This document shows, piece by piece, positions 48,027 through 57,389 of a stretch of DNA of 64,000 nucleotides. Numbering within the stretch: the first letter of the stretch is position 1; the number at the start of each line of letters is the position of its first letter. A program made the translations under genes and the position numbers. Source of the DNA: Hofstenia miamia (taxonomy: Eukaryota; Xenacoelomorpha; Acoela). The notes under the pieces were generated by a model. That model worked only from the letters and a program-made list of their open reading frames with translations, was not told the DNA's origin and made no database searches. The DNA lies in assembly GCA_004352715.1 (NCBI GenBank), contig SCFE01000066.1, positions 403,768 to 467,767 on the forward strand, written 5' to 3'.

Positions 48027-48222
48027 ACATCTATACACCTACAATAATGGACTCGACTTTGTTGTGATTCTATACACTTAAATGCATTAGGTGTTATCAT
48101 GATTTGAATATGTTTATAATATTAATCTATATACCTACAATAATGGACTCGATTTTTTTGTAATTCTATACACTCTTTTGCATTAGGTGTTAATATGATT
48201 TGAATGTCCTTATAATATTAAA
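48027..48222. repeat. Tandem duplication, two ~96-bp units
   Basis: CTATACACCTACAATAATGG (48031) recurs as CTATATACCTACAATAATGG (48127), followed in both copies by similar sequence through GCATTAGGTGTTA and TTATAATATTA. The array ends a few bases before the piggyBac-like element. Confidence 0.85.
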
Positions 48223-48229
48223 TGGTTAA

Positions 48230-49111
48230 GGTAGAATTAGTGGTAAAGGGGCTAAAATCATTATTTTTCAACCAATTCTATTGTAACTTGGCATATAGCA
48301 TCCTGATAGACTAAAAAAATTTTTGCAATTTTTTTTGCATAAATTATGCAAATTAGGTCATCAAAGATGGCCGAACGGTTCCCGAAATGGTACATAACTT
48401 TGGTACAAGCTTGTACCCACAAATATTAAGCAATTGTAATGAAATTTTGCATGCTGATAGCTTATGAGCTGCTCTAGGGCATGTACCAAAATCAGTGGTC
48501 TGCTATGATAATTGTATTTTTTATAAAATTTTGACTTTTGAAGTCAGATCGAATTCAAAATTACAACCTCATTATGTATGCATGAACTTCATAAAACTTT
48601 AAGTATTCAGTGAAACCACTCTATTTTGGTACAGGACCTGCACAAATACATGCTTAATGCATACACCAAATTTCAACATGATATCTGTATTAGTTTTTTA
48701 GTAATCATGCACCAAAAAACATGGGTTAGTGGAAAAAATTAGTTTTGAGAAAACGGCCAAAAACTGAAAAATTCTTACATCGTCTGGTTGAAATGTCAGC
48801 TGCTATCCCAAATAATCCCTTTGTAACTTCCTTTCTGTAATGCTTACTGAATGAGTTCATTCGCTTTCTATGGTCAAATTATTATTTTATAATGAAAATA
48901 TAGGCACGTAACCAAGCAAAAACATATTGGTTGCTAAGCATTTTTCAAGTAGGGGGGTTGTGAAAAATGCTTTATTACCAGTAAATAATACCTTTTCTGC
49001 ATCCAATTTTAGCAGAATTGTTTAGAGGAATGCTCATTAGTTGTCTCATGCAAATTTTGAGATATGGTATAGTTTGTCAATTTTCACCACTATCCTGCCA
49101 CTAATTCTACC
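48230..49111. mobile_element. piggyBac-like non-autonomous element (882 bp), perfect 14-bp TIRs, TTAA duplications
   Basis: The left end GGTAGAATTAGTGG is exactly inverted at the right end (CCACTAATTCTACC). TTAA flanks both sides (48226-48229 and 49112-49115). TTAA duplication is the hallmark of piggyBac-type transposition. No ORF of useful length remains, so it is a deleted or MITE-like copy. TIRs of piggyBac elements often begin with C runs, which these do not, so the assignment rests on the TTAA rule. Perfect termini suggest a fairly recent insertion. Confidence 0.8.
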
Positions 49112-49273
49112 TTAATTAAGGAATGTCACATGCTAAAATTGTATATAAAACTCATTTTACCAATGTATGATGATCACATTTATTACTTATTTCTTTCCTA
49201 AAATATTAAAACACAACACATGGATTGATTAAAGTTTATTCGTTCATTAAATATCTAATAAAGCCCATTGAAA

Positions 49274-49304
49274 TCCCCGTGCATAGCACGAGCGGTTCCT
49301 AGTT
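49274..49304 (+). mobile_element. Possible Helitron 3' terminus
   Basis: An imperfect hairpin (CCCGTGC-ATA-GCACGAG, 49276-49292) is followed after six bases by CTAGT (49299-49303) and then T. Helitrons end with a short hairpin followed by CTRRT, inserted before T. The hairpin sequence resembles ones I recall from invertebrate Helitron families. The 5' TC end was not located. Confidence 0.4.
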
Positions 49305-50640
49305 CTAATAAATAAGTTTGTGGACATACTCGAAGCAAATTTGCAGTGCGTAATCCCATTTTTAATAATTGATTTCAACAATGTAATTCACAAAGTTTCG
49401 TGTAATTTTCTTAAAGCTTTTTTCTCGATTCTTTGGTGAGTAACTCTTTAGAAAAATGACAGCGTGAAAAACGATTCAAAGTTTTTGATGTCTTTAAGAA
49501 TTGGCCTGCATCAAATAGCAAAGGTTCTTCTCGAGTAAAAGCAAGTGATTTAACAATTCATTTTCACCTTATCCCAAGTGATTCCTTTTTCCAAATTAGA
49601 ATTCTTCGTTCTAATGCAAATTGTTATATTTTAATTAGTGTAATTCCAATTTCTTTCAAAAATTACAATTAGTTAGAAATCTAGTCTAATTGCTAAAATA
49701 TAGTTGCAAATAAGTTAACATTATAGAAGAGCATATTGTACTACATAATTTTTTTTGGCAATATATTTGTTTCATTTTATACTGTTACAGACATCCTAAT
49801 TAGCTTAAGAAATATCCTGCATTCCAGATTTTTTTAATATGCAATTTTTAACGACTTGTATTATACTGTGGGATTGGTGTTCAATATTTCTATTTAATAA
49901 CATTACAGTAATGTCTTAAGACTTTAAACTTGCTCTGTTAAGGGGGAGAATGTAAAAAATTTGGTATACAATAAAAATTAACTAATACATACAGTAGTAA
50001 TGGCATGAAATTATAAAATGTTCTTTTAATATTTCTAAATTTCATTGCAGTAAAATTCGCGATTGACAACGCATCAAGAAAATTTGGCCGCCGTCTTCAC
50101 TAACATGCATTAATTCATAATATCAAATTAGTGTTTCCACAAATCTTTAAAATTGTAATGCTATATTCTATAATGTATGTTTTAAAAATGACATCCTTTG
50201 AAAAATTATCTGTTTGCAAAATACAATTGAAAATGGTTTGGAAAAGAGTTAGCGAGTGTTGAAAAAATAATGTTTGAGAAATATAAAAAATAAAAGCAGA
50301 AATTGTTGAAAAGAAGAAAATTTATAATACGCTAAGCCGATTCGGTATTATGAGGATAATTTTCGATTTTATTCAATGAAATACGAGTCAATTATTCCGC
50401 TTCAAATATTTAGACAATGCCTACATGCTGTTTGGTTTTCATTTGAATTCCTTTTCAAATTTGCTACACATGCTAAGTGATAGATGATATCTACAAAGTT
50501 TTCATTCTACCATTAATATCAATTTTAGCATTTAGAGAAACAATTAATGAAGAAACTAACATAGATATAACTTATTGGCAAATAAGTGATTGTAAGTTTT
50601 AATTATAACTAGTTAAAACGTTCATATATATATATATATA
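49305..50640. other. No gene seen; possible polypurine tract/LTR start at 49940-49951
   Basis: AT-rich. AGGGGGAGAA followed by TGTAAAAAATTTGG (49941-49964) looks like the polypurine tract and 3' LTR start of a gypsy-type element, consistent with the relic upstream. A matching 5' LTR was not found. Confidence 0.4.
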
Positions 50641-50648
50641 TATATATA

Positions 50649-50917
50649 CAGTACCGGTCAAAAGAGTTGGGATACTCATCTTCGCAATTTATATCTGCAA
50701 TGAGGAATACAATGGTTTTGATTTTTATCACTAGGTTCAATTTTGGATACCATACCTCAAGAAAGAGTTAAACTGATAGTGGCTATGAAGAATGTTCATA
50801 TCGGATGATAGCTGATGAATTGAATAATGTACTTCTTCTGAGAAAAAGTTCACTTGTTTAGACAGTGGAGAAATTGATTAAGAAATTTGGTTGTGTTCAG
50901 ACTTTGTGGGCACCCTG
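50649..50917. mobile_element. Tc1/mariner-like MITE fragment (269 bp) inside a (TA)n array
   Basis: The left end, CAGTACCGGTCAAAAGAGTT, is of Tc1/mariner type. The right end, inverted, reads CAGGGTGCCCACAAAGTCTG, also mariner-like. They are only partly complementary. Both sides are (TA)n (50624-50648 and 50918-50936), as expected for TA insertion. It may be a deleted element or a composite of two families. Confidence 0.55.
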
Positions 50918-50936
50918 TATATATATATATATATAT

Positions 50937-51652
50937 AAAGTTGGCAATACCCTACAAAATGCATTACTTTCTTGACCATCTACAATGCCTACTGGAGGGC
51001 GGACTACTCATTAAAATTTGACATTCATTGGTAATTGGAATTTCAACGTGTATTAGGTCTCACTACAGTGGTCGGATCTTCTCGCGATTTATTGAAATTG
51101 TGCACAAATTTGCAAGGACTGTTTCCTAGAGGGGAACTTTGGCTGAGAACCATGTTCTGTATTTAATATTTGTCGGATGTGAGTATATTATCAAATTTTT
51201 ATGAAACATTGGAGATCTTAATATTTAGAATTACTAAGCATTGTTTGGTGAATGACTAACTCTGATGATCATGTCAACCCATTGCCTTCATTCATCAGAA
51301 TAAGGGGTTTTTGTACTGATGAATATTTCAAAATACAAAATAATTATTCAGCAAAAAGTCCCATCTCTCAATTTACAGAAAACTGAATTCAAAGTCGTGA
51401 CAATTAGTTGTTCAATGCTTAGCTATAAATTTTTAAATGTTAACATTTCACTAATTGTCAGTCGATTACTTAAGAGCGTGTCAATTATTGTTCTTCGCCT
51501 GACAATTTTAGCTTTGAAGGATTCCTCATTGCTGACTAGCAATTAAATTTGAATTTTTTACGATTTTATTATTCAAATTACCAGACTCGATACATTAATA
51601 ACATTATCGAAGATAAATGTGACCTCAATGCATCATTGTTTCATATGTTACA
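50937..51652. other. No gene seen
   Basis: AT-rich. The 75-codon ORF at 51319-51546 (+) has no recognisable domain. A TTTATT at 51565-51570 is a possible poly(A) signal (AATAAA) for the minus-strand gene at 52005-53810, but it lies 435 bp past the stop. Confidence 0.35.
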
Positions 51653-51653
51653 C

Positions 51654-51685
<32 letters not shown>

Positions 51686-51832
51686 TAGAAATGCAAGTTC
51701 CTAAATATATGAATTTGGGTTTTGATGCTTTTGGGTTTTTAATAAAAAATATGATGCATTTACATTTTTGTACATCAATAGTTTGTCTTTATAAGGTAAA
51801 AGAGTACTATGTATATTAAGCAGGCTTACAAA
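51686..51832 (+). repeat. (TA)n-associated repeat, copy 1
   Basis: This 147-bp unit follows a (TA)n array (51653-51685). It runs from AAATGCAAGTTCCTAAATAT to AAGCAGGCTTACAAA. An inverted, longer copy lies at 54083-54293 and a partial direct copy at 54561-54660. Confidence 0.85.
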
Positions 51833-52004
51833 AAAAAATATATAGTGAATATCTCATTTCTGAAGATTATTGCAACATAACACAATTTATATTATATTTA
51901 AAAATGAGGAAGCTATTCCAAATCATGCTAATGGAAAATTATTTGCATCGACTTCCGATGCACGTTGGAAATTGATTTTTGCTGGACTCAACCTGAGTTT
52001 TTTT

Positions 52005-53810
52005 CTACGTAATGTTTGCTGAGGAATTTAGTAGATATGCCTGAAGGTGAGCAAGAAGCTTGCAGTGAAGCAAAGAATAAGTAGATGTAGTATCAAACAT
52101 TTTAGAGTATTTCATAGGATGAAAAACTACATTCTCTGGTGTGAAATGCGATGCAAAAAATTCATTTATGCCAAGACCAGAAGCTACTTGATAAAACAGG
52201 CCCTTAGTGTTATGGTCAATTTGATCAAATTTAATGCAGCCGTGAAATATGAAGGCAGTTGCAAGCTCAAGAAATACTTCATACTTTAACAATATTTCTC
52301 CAACTTTCATATATGTTGAACTATATTTTTTTGGAACATAAACAAAATCCGCATATGAAGCAGTTGCACTATCTTGCATATTGTTTTGGTAAACTGACAG
52401 AAACTTTCTGATTTCCATATCATTCTGTTGTTTGAGAAAGGTCATAGCGGCTTTCAATGCACGGAAACCATGTTTAGCTCCCCAATGTATCCACCAGTCG
52501 TTTTTTTGGTTAAATAAAAGTTTTCTTACACCGTTGTGGATGTATAAACCAGAGACATTTAGTTTTTCAAAATTCCAATATTGTAATATAGTGTCATCAC
52601 TTACTAATACAAAACCTTCGACTTCGTATCCACATCTGACTGCTTGAATAATGCATTCGTAAGAAGTAGTACCTCTGTCATTCTTGATTTTTTCTAAATG
52701 TGATATACCATTAAGCAGACTATTGTTAGCTGTATAAGGTCCACAGTACATCATATGCTTAAAGAATGGTCTGTATAATATTTCATAAACTTCTATGAGT
52801 CTTTGGTAAAATTCAGGATACCGCATTTCTATAACTAACAAGAACCTAGATGTTGGCTGAAATCCAAGTTTAATGTGTGAAAAGCGTTTTTGCAAATTAC
52901 AAGTTAGATTTTCATGATCCAAAAGATTAAAGTTTTGAGGATATGTATTGTTTGGAGGCTTGTAAAACACTTCTTCAACTGTGCGATTTCTATATGGTGG
53001 TATTTCACAAAGATCATACACATTGAAACTTGGACCAATACTGTGATAAAACGCAGTTTCATAGTCGATTGCACTTTTTTTACTATAAAGAGGACTGTGA
53101 TAAGTAATTAAAAATTTTGTTTTCCCAAGCCCATGCTTCATAATCACAAAATCACTTTTCAAGGTATTTTCAAGACCGAAGCTATCAAATGCTATCGTAA
53201 GCGAGGGTTGGCCGTTTATAACAGCTTTGTTATTATGAAATATATACTGTATGATGGCAGAGCTGTGTTGACATGTTAAATAAGGTTGCAACTTGTTACA
53301 GTTTTCTGCTTCACCCTTCAAATAAAAGCATCGCAGTATTGTTGATAAAATTGTTGGCTTTTTCCAATTTCTTAGAATTAAGTTATTTCTTACACTAGTT
53401 GAGCTTTTCATTTTTTCCAAGATTGAGGCATTCTTTAGTGCAATTGACTTAGAATTCAGCACTATAACTTTTTGTATGCAATTATTCATTCTTAAAAATG
53501 TCATAAGCATTATAAGATTTTCAGTCAAAATTTTAGAATCATTCACAGTGAGAAAAAATGTGCCATTGTCTGTTGAGAAAGGTCTTGATAACTGACCATT
53601 TTGAATTTGAAGTGTAATTGTTTTTCTTCGAACAGCACACATTTCTTCTAGATACTGAGAAATACTAATTTCTGGACCAACAATAATATACTGTATCTTT
53701 ATTGAAATCAAAAAGAATAAATACGCAGTCGTCACAAAAATAGAACAACCAAGTGCAGCTTTGAAACTTCTATGCGTAATCATGCCTTTGCCTGATAAAT
53801 TTAACTTCAT
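52005..53810 (-). CDS. STELLO-like (DUF288-related) type II membrane glycosyltransferase-like protein
   Basis: A single open exon of 601 codons, ATG (complement of 53808-53810) to TAG (52005-52007). One N-terminal membrane helix (about residues 16-44, FKAALGCSIFVTTAYLFFLI onward) makes it a type II, probably Golgi, protein. About ten N-glycosylation sequons follow (for example N82, N127, N288-region, N418, N595). The C-terminal half matches the STELLO family by recall. FLLVIEMRYPEFYQRLI (323-339) starts a GT-A-like fold. EGFVLVSDDTILQYWNF (398-414) carries the DD motif at 405-406 (plant STELLOs have EGFLFVEDDTVLNYWN). DFVYVPKKY (488-496) is followed by conserved hydrophobic segments. Plant STELLOs support cellulose synthase assembly; the animal function is unknown, and catalysis is inferred only. 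No introns or premature stops. The lack of introns contrasts with the tiny exons nearby and could mean a retrocopy, but no poly(A) trace was seen. Confidence 0.88.
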   Translation of the reverse strand: MKLNLSGKGMITHRSFKAALGCSIFVTTAYLFFLISIKIQYIIVGPEISISQYLEEMCAVRRKTITLQIQNGQLSRPFSTDNGTFFLTVNDSKILTENLIMLMTFLRMNNCIQKVIVLNSKSIALKNASILEKMKSSTSVRNNLILRNWKKPTILSTILRCFYLKGEAENCNKLQPYLTCQHSSAIIQYIFHNNKAVINGQPSLTIAFDSFGLENTLKSDFVIMKHGLGKTKFLITYHSPLYSKKSAIDYETAFYHSIGPSFNVYDLCEIPPYRNRTVEEVFYKPPNNTYPQNFNLLDHENLTCNLQKRFSHIKLGFQPTSRFLLVIEMRYPEFYQRLIEVYEILYRPFFKHMMYCGPYTANNSLLNGISHLEKIKNDRGTTSYECIIQAVRCGYEVEGFVLVSDDTILQYWNFEKLNVSGLYIHNGVRKLLFNQKNDWWIHWGAKHGFRALKAAMTFLKQQNDMEIRKFLSVYQNNMQDSATASYADFVYVPKKYSSTYMKVGEILLKYEVFLELATAFIFHGCIKFDQIDHNTKGLFYQVASGLGINEFFASHFTPENVVFHPMKYSKMFDTTSTYSLLHCKLLAHLQAYLLNSSANIT

Positions 53811-53983
53811 GTCAGTTTTAATGTAGCAACAAAATTTTTCAGCGTCAATGCTCTAAAATGATGTTTTAATACATTCAATATCATTCCCACAACACAGTTT
53901 TCTGTGGGAAATACTTTTATATCCTGTTAAGAGCAAAAGCAAAATTAATGCTGCAAAAAGGAATTCTACATTTACATATGCAT

Positions 53984-54042
53984 ATATTATATATATATAT
54001 ATATATTGATTAGGAAAAGTTTTCAAGTTATAACAGATTTAA

Positions 54043-54081
<39 letters not shown>
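53984..54081. repeat. Two (TA)n arrays
   Basis: TA arrays at about 53984-54006 and 54042-54081, upstream of the STELLO-like gene. The second abuts the inverted repeat copy at 54083. Confidence 0.9.
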
Positions 54082-54082
54082 T

Positions 54083-54291
54083 CTTTGTAAGCCTGCTTAA
54101 TATGCATAGTACTCTTGTACCTTAAAAAAACAAACTATTGATGTCCAAAAATGTAAGTGCACGATATTTTTAATATAAACTCAAACGCAGGCCATTATAA
54201 ACCCATGCCCATCCCAACTTCTTCCAAGCCCAAACTGAACTGCCCAGGTTAGCAAAAGCCCAAATTCATATATTTAGGAACTATAGAGATG

Positions 54292-54293
<2 letters not shown>
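54083..54293 (-). repeat. (TA)n-associated repeat, copy 2 (inverted, with extra internal segment)
   Basis: The inverse of this segment aligns with 51686-51832 at about 85% over the shared parts. It contains roughly 60-70 additional internal bases (GGGCAGTTCAGTTTGGGCTT and neighbours). (TA)n lies on both sides (54042-54081 and 54294-54332). Confidence 0.85.

Positions 54294-54332
<39 letters not shown>
54294..54332. repeat. (TA)n microsatellite
   Basis: Long near-perfect TA array directly following repeat copy 2. Confidence 0.95.
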
Positions 54333-54336
<4 letters not shown>

Positions 54337-54560
54337 TTAGGAAAAACTTTTTAAGTTTGTATGGATTTGCTGTATGATTTAATATCAAACCATAATATGT
54401 ATTTCCCAGTTTCAAAATATTCAAGCTGCAGAAGCAAAAAAATGATAGAAAATAATTTCAATTGCACTTTCCAATTCGTTTTAGTATCAATTTCTATAAG
54501 AAACGTTAGACAGTAATTTTCTAAAAATCTTAATGAACTGTCGAATGGCCTGCTCTTAGG

Positions 54561-54660
54561 TTTATAATAAAAAAAATATCATGCATTTACATTTTTAGAC
54601 ATCAATGTTTATTATAGGGCAAAAGTTTATTACAGTATATATGTTAAGCATGCTTATAAA
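54561..54660 (+). repeat. (TA)n-associated repeat, copy 3 (partial)
   Basis: The same orientation as copy 1, covering its second half (ATGCATTTACATTTTTAGACATC... through AAGCATGCTTATAAA). It is followed immediately by (TA)n. Confidence 0.75.
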
Positions 54661-54680
54661 GATATATATATATATATATA

Positions 54681-54711
<31 letters not shown>

Positions 54712-54741
54712 ATATATATATATACATGCATATATATATAT
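54661..54741. repeat. (TA)n microsatellite, interrupted
   Basis: Compound TA array with ATACAT and ATACATGCAT interruptions. Confidence 0.95.
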
Positions 54742-56060
54742 CCCAGCTAAACACATAAACCTTGTTCTATTTTTAGTGGGAATGTTTTTAGTATCAAGCT
54801 AACGGCGCTCCTGGCTAGTTGTTAACTTAGTGTGCATGTGTGTGTATGTTGTAGCATGTATTATTTCCTATATAGAATTTGGAAGTACGTAGAAGTATGC
54901 CGGACCAAAAAATATTCATGTAAAATGTATGCCCGGCCTCTGCTGTACCAAAAAGTTTGTTTTGCAGCTTGAATTCAAGAATCCATGCTAGGCTCTGAAT
55001 TAGTTATTTTTTTGTTATTTTCTCAGACACTTCCTATTTTTCTAGATTTCGTTCCTGTTTTTGATTGAGGCCTAAGTAAAAAAATGTGGGTTGCGTACCG
55101 AAAAGCTACATGTGCTGGCAAGCCTACCCGGACCGGACGGGACTAAGACCAGCTTCTACGTTTAAACATGGTTGCAATGTTGAAATATCAGTCTGCATGT
55201 TACGGATGTAGAAGAGGACCTTACCTAATATCCCATCAATATTTCATTGTATATGTAATACATTGTGTTCTACTGTTTATGTTTGCGCATGTTTATTAGG
55301 TAGTGCAATGATTGTATAGTAATTTATAATTGTGATAATTGATGAGTATCCATGTATAAGAATGTATGTGTGCAAAACAACAATGAGTTTACTCAAGGCA
55401 ACCTAAATATTTAGGTTATCTGCGTTAACTAAATTTAGAAATATTTATGTATTGACAACAGCCTATAAAGAATAAAACCTAAAATCATTCGCACTTTTGA
55501 GCTTATTTACCCAACCCACACTCTCAACCTGCACTATAAATGTATGCCCAACCCACGTTTACTTTTCAGTTTTCGAAAAACGTGGAATTTTTTGGTTCAA
55601 TTGCCATTAGAACGACATCTCATTCTTAAAAAGAATTTTGCACTGGGAAAGATCTATAAAAAATTTGCATTTGAACATTAGAAGTGCTACATGGTCGTAA
55701 GGACTTTTAGCTGTTCTCCATTGATCTTGTAAATATATTGTCATAGACGTTCTAGTTATGGAGCAAGTTTATTCAACAATTCTCAAAGAACAAGGTCATT
55801 GTATCGTGGTATTATTATGCATACAATGGACTTATTTTATAAAACACATTAGTAACGTAGGTCCCATGAATAGAAATTGCACTATTTAGAAAATATAACA
55901 TTTATAAAATTGATCAAGCAGCATAAATTAAGGATTTATAATGCTAATAATACGAATTTTGAGAGATTTTGATTTTTTTGTCAAAAACTGATTATGAACA
56001 TACAGAATATCCCTATTTGCCACATGATATTTTTGTCTGTTAAACTTACTTGGGGAGAGC
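54742..56060. other. No gene seen; scattered GC-rich repeat-like patches
   Basis: Patches such as GCCGGACC...GCCCGGCC (54895-54940), CCCGGACCGGACGGG (about 55127-55141) and CCCAACCCAC (55510-55555) look like transposon-terminus motifs rather than exons. No ends or duplications could be paired. Confidence 0.35.
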
Positions 56061-56068
56061 GTTGATTA

Positions 56069-57381
56069 CAGGGGGAAATTTTGGCGATAGATTAATCGTA
56101 ATCGCTGCTGCCAGGAGATTAATAATCGCGATTAATCGTCGATTAATCTACTACTGATTAAAAATATTCAAAATACAATATATCAATTGAAAGATATTCA
56201 AAATAGAAAATATCAACTATTATTGTTATTTGAGATTATTTCCTGAAGTCATTTTACTCCATATGTGCTTGCTAGGGTAAAGAAATATTTGGATCTCTAA
56301 GTTGAGGGGTAATAAACGATTTTGGTAATCAGATAGAGCATAACCAGCTTTGCTGAACAGTCTGTCAACCTGGCGTGATAAAATCAAGGATCCTTATATA
56401 GAATTAGGCGACATCTGACGCTTCCTAAGTATGTTAGATGCCTAATCATCACGCTTTTCTTCTATGCCCAGTGTTAAGGTTTTCTTTTGTAAAACATCCC
56501 TAGTTGAAAAATCTTTAAAATCTTTGCCGAAACTTCAATTTACATTAAAATCTTTGAAGAAATTGCAGATCTTTAAAGAAAAGTAATTTTTTAATTCAAG
56601 ATCTTTAAAGATACGCAATTTTTGTATAAAATTAAAAAAATTACAGATCTTTAAAGAATATAAACTTTTATCTTAAAAGATCTTTAAAGAAACAAATTTC
56701 TTGTTAAAAATCAAAGAAATTGCAGATCATTATTTTATGTTGAACAGGTATAAGTTTTAGTAGCATATGTGTTTCTAGGCTTGACTTAGCAACATAGAAT
56801 TTCTTTATCATATAAGACTTTAGAAATACCATACATTTAGCGAATATTTCAAACATATAAATATTTGGTAAAGTTTTGCAAGTAGAAAATCAAAAATTCC
56901 TCATAGCATCATTTAATGTATAAAATGTAGGAAATTCCCAGGGAACAAAATGCATTGATTGCATGCATAGAGTTTCTCTTTCTATAAACATTGAAATTAT
57001 ACATGTTTTATTATGAGATGATTATAAATGGTTATATGGATATATATACACAAATAATTTTAATGACTCATTTAAGATATTCGCCCAATCTCAATGATAT
57101 ATAAGTGTCCTTAGCAAATCGCGGTTTTGCTAATAATAATTAATATTAAAACAGTGCATCACGCAGAGTAAAGGCATTGATGACACAAGAATAGTGGCCA
57201 TAGATCAAACCGAAAATGACAACACACAACTGAACGCATAAGCCTCAACTTAATTAGAATAATCTAGATTAATTTAGCACGCTGTTTACGATTAATCTAA
57301 TCTACCTGACCAGCACGATAGATTAATCAATTAGATTAATCTCGATTAATCGCGTTAACGATTAATCATGTTGGATCCCTG
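56069..57381. mobile_element. hAT-type element (1313 bp) with a perfect 8-bp target-site duplication
   Basis: GTTGATTA occurs at 56061-56068 and again at 57382-57389, exactly bordering CAGGG (left) and CCCTG (right). An 8-bp duplication with CAGGG termini is diagnostic for hAT. The palindrome GATTAATC is clustered at both ends (three copies within about 56089-56160, five within about 57285-57370), the arrangement of subterminal transposase-binding motifs. Four copies of the palindrome TCTTTAAAGA lie at about 56570-56690. A transposase C-terminal remnant is at 56226-56400 (-). The element is an internally deleted, non-autonomous copy. Confidence 0.9.
56226..56400 (-). pseudogene. hAT transposase C-terminal dimerisation remnant
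   Basis: Inside the 56069-57381 element. The minus strand reads SRQVDRLFSKAGYALSDY then QNRLLPLNLEIQIFL, before a TAA at 56226-56228. This is the hAT dimerisation signature (ERxFSxAG...RNRL.P..VE...FL). A stop interrupts upstream (about 56398), and the rest of the transposase is absent. Confidence 0.8.
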
Positions 57382-57389
57382 GTTGATTA

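Noticed and set aside
52047-53111. Plus-strand ORFs of 65-80 codons
   Set aside because: Antisense shadows of the 601-codon STELLO-like gene.
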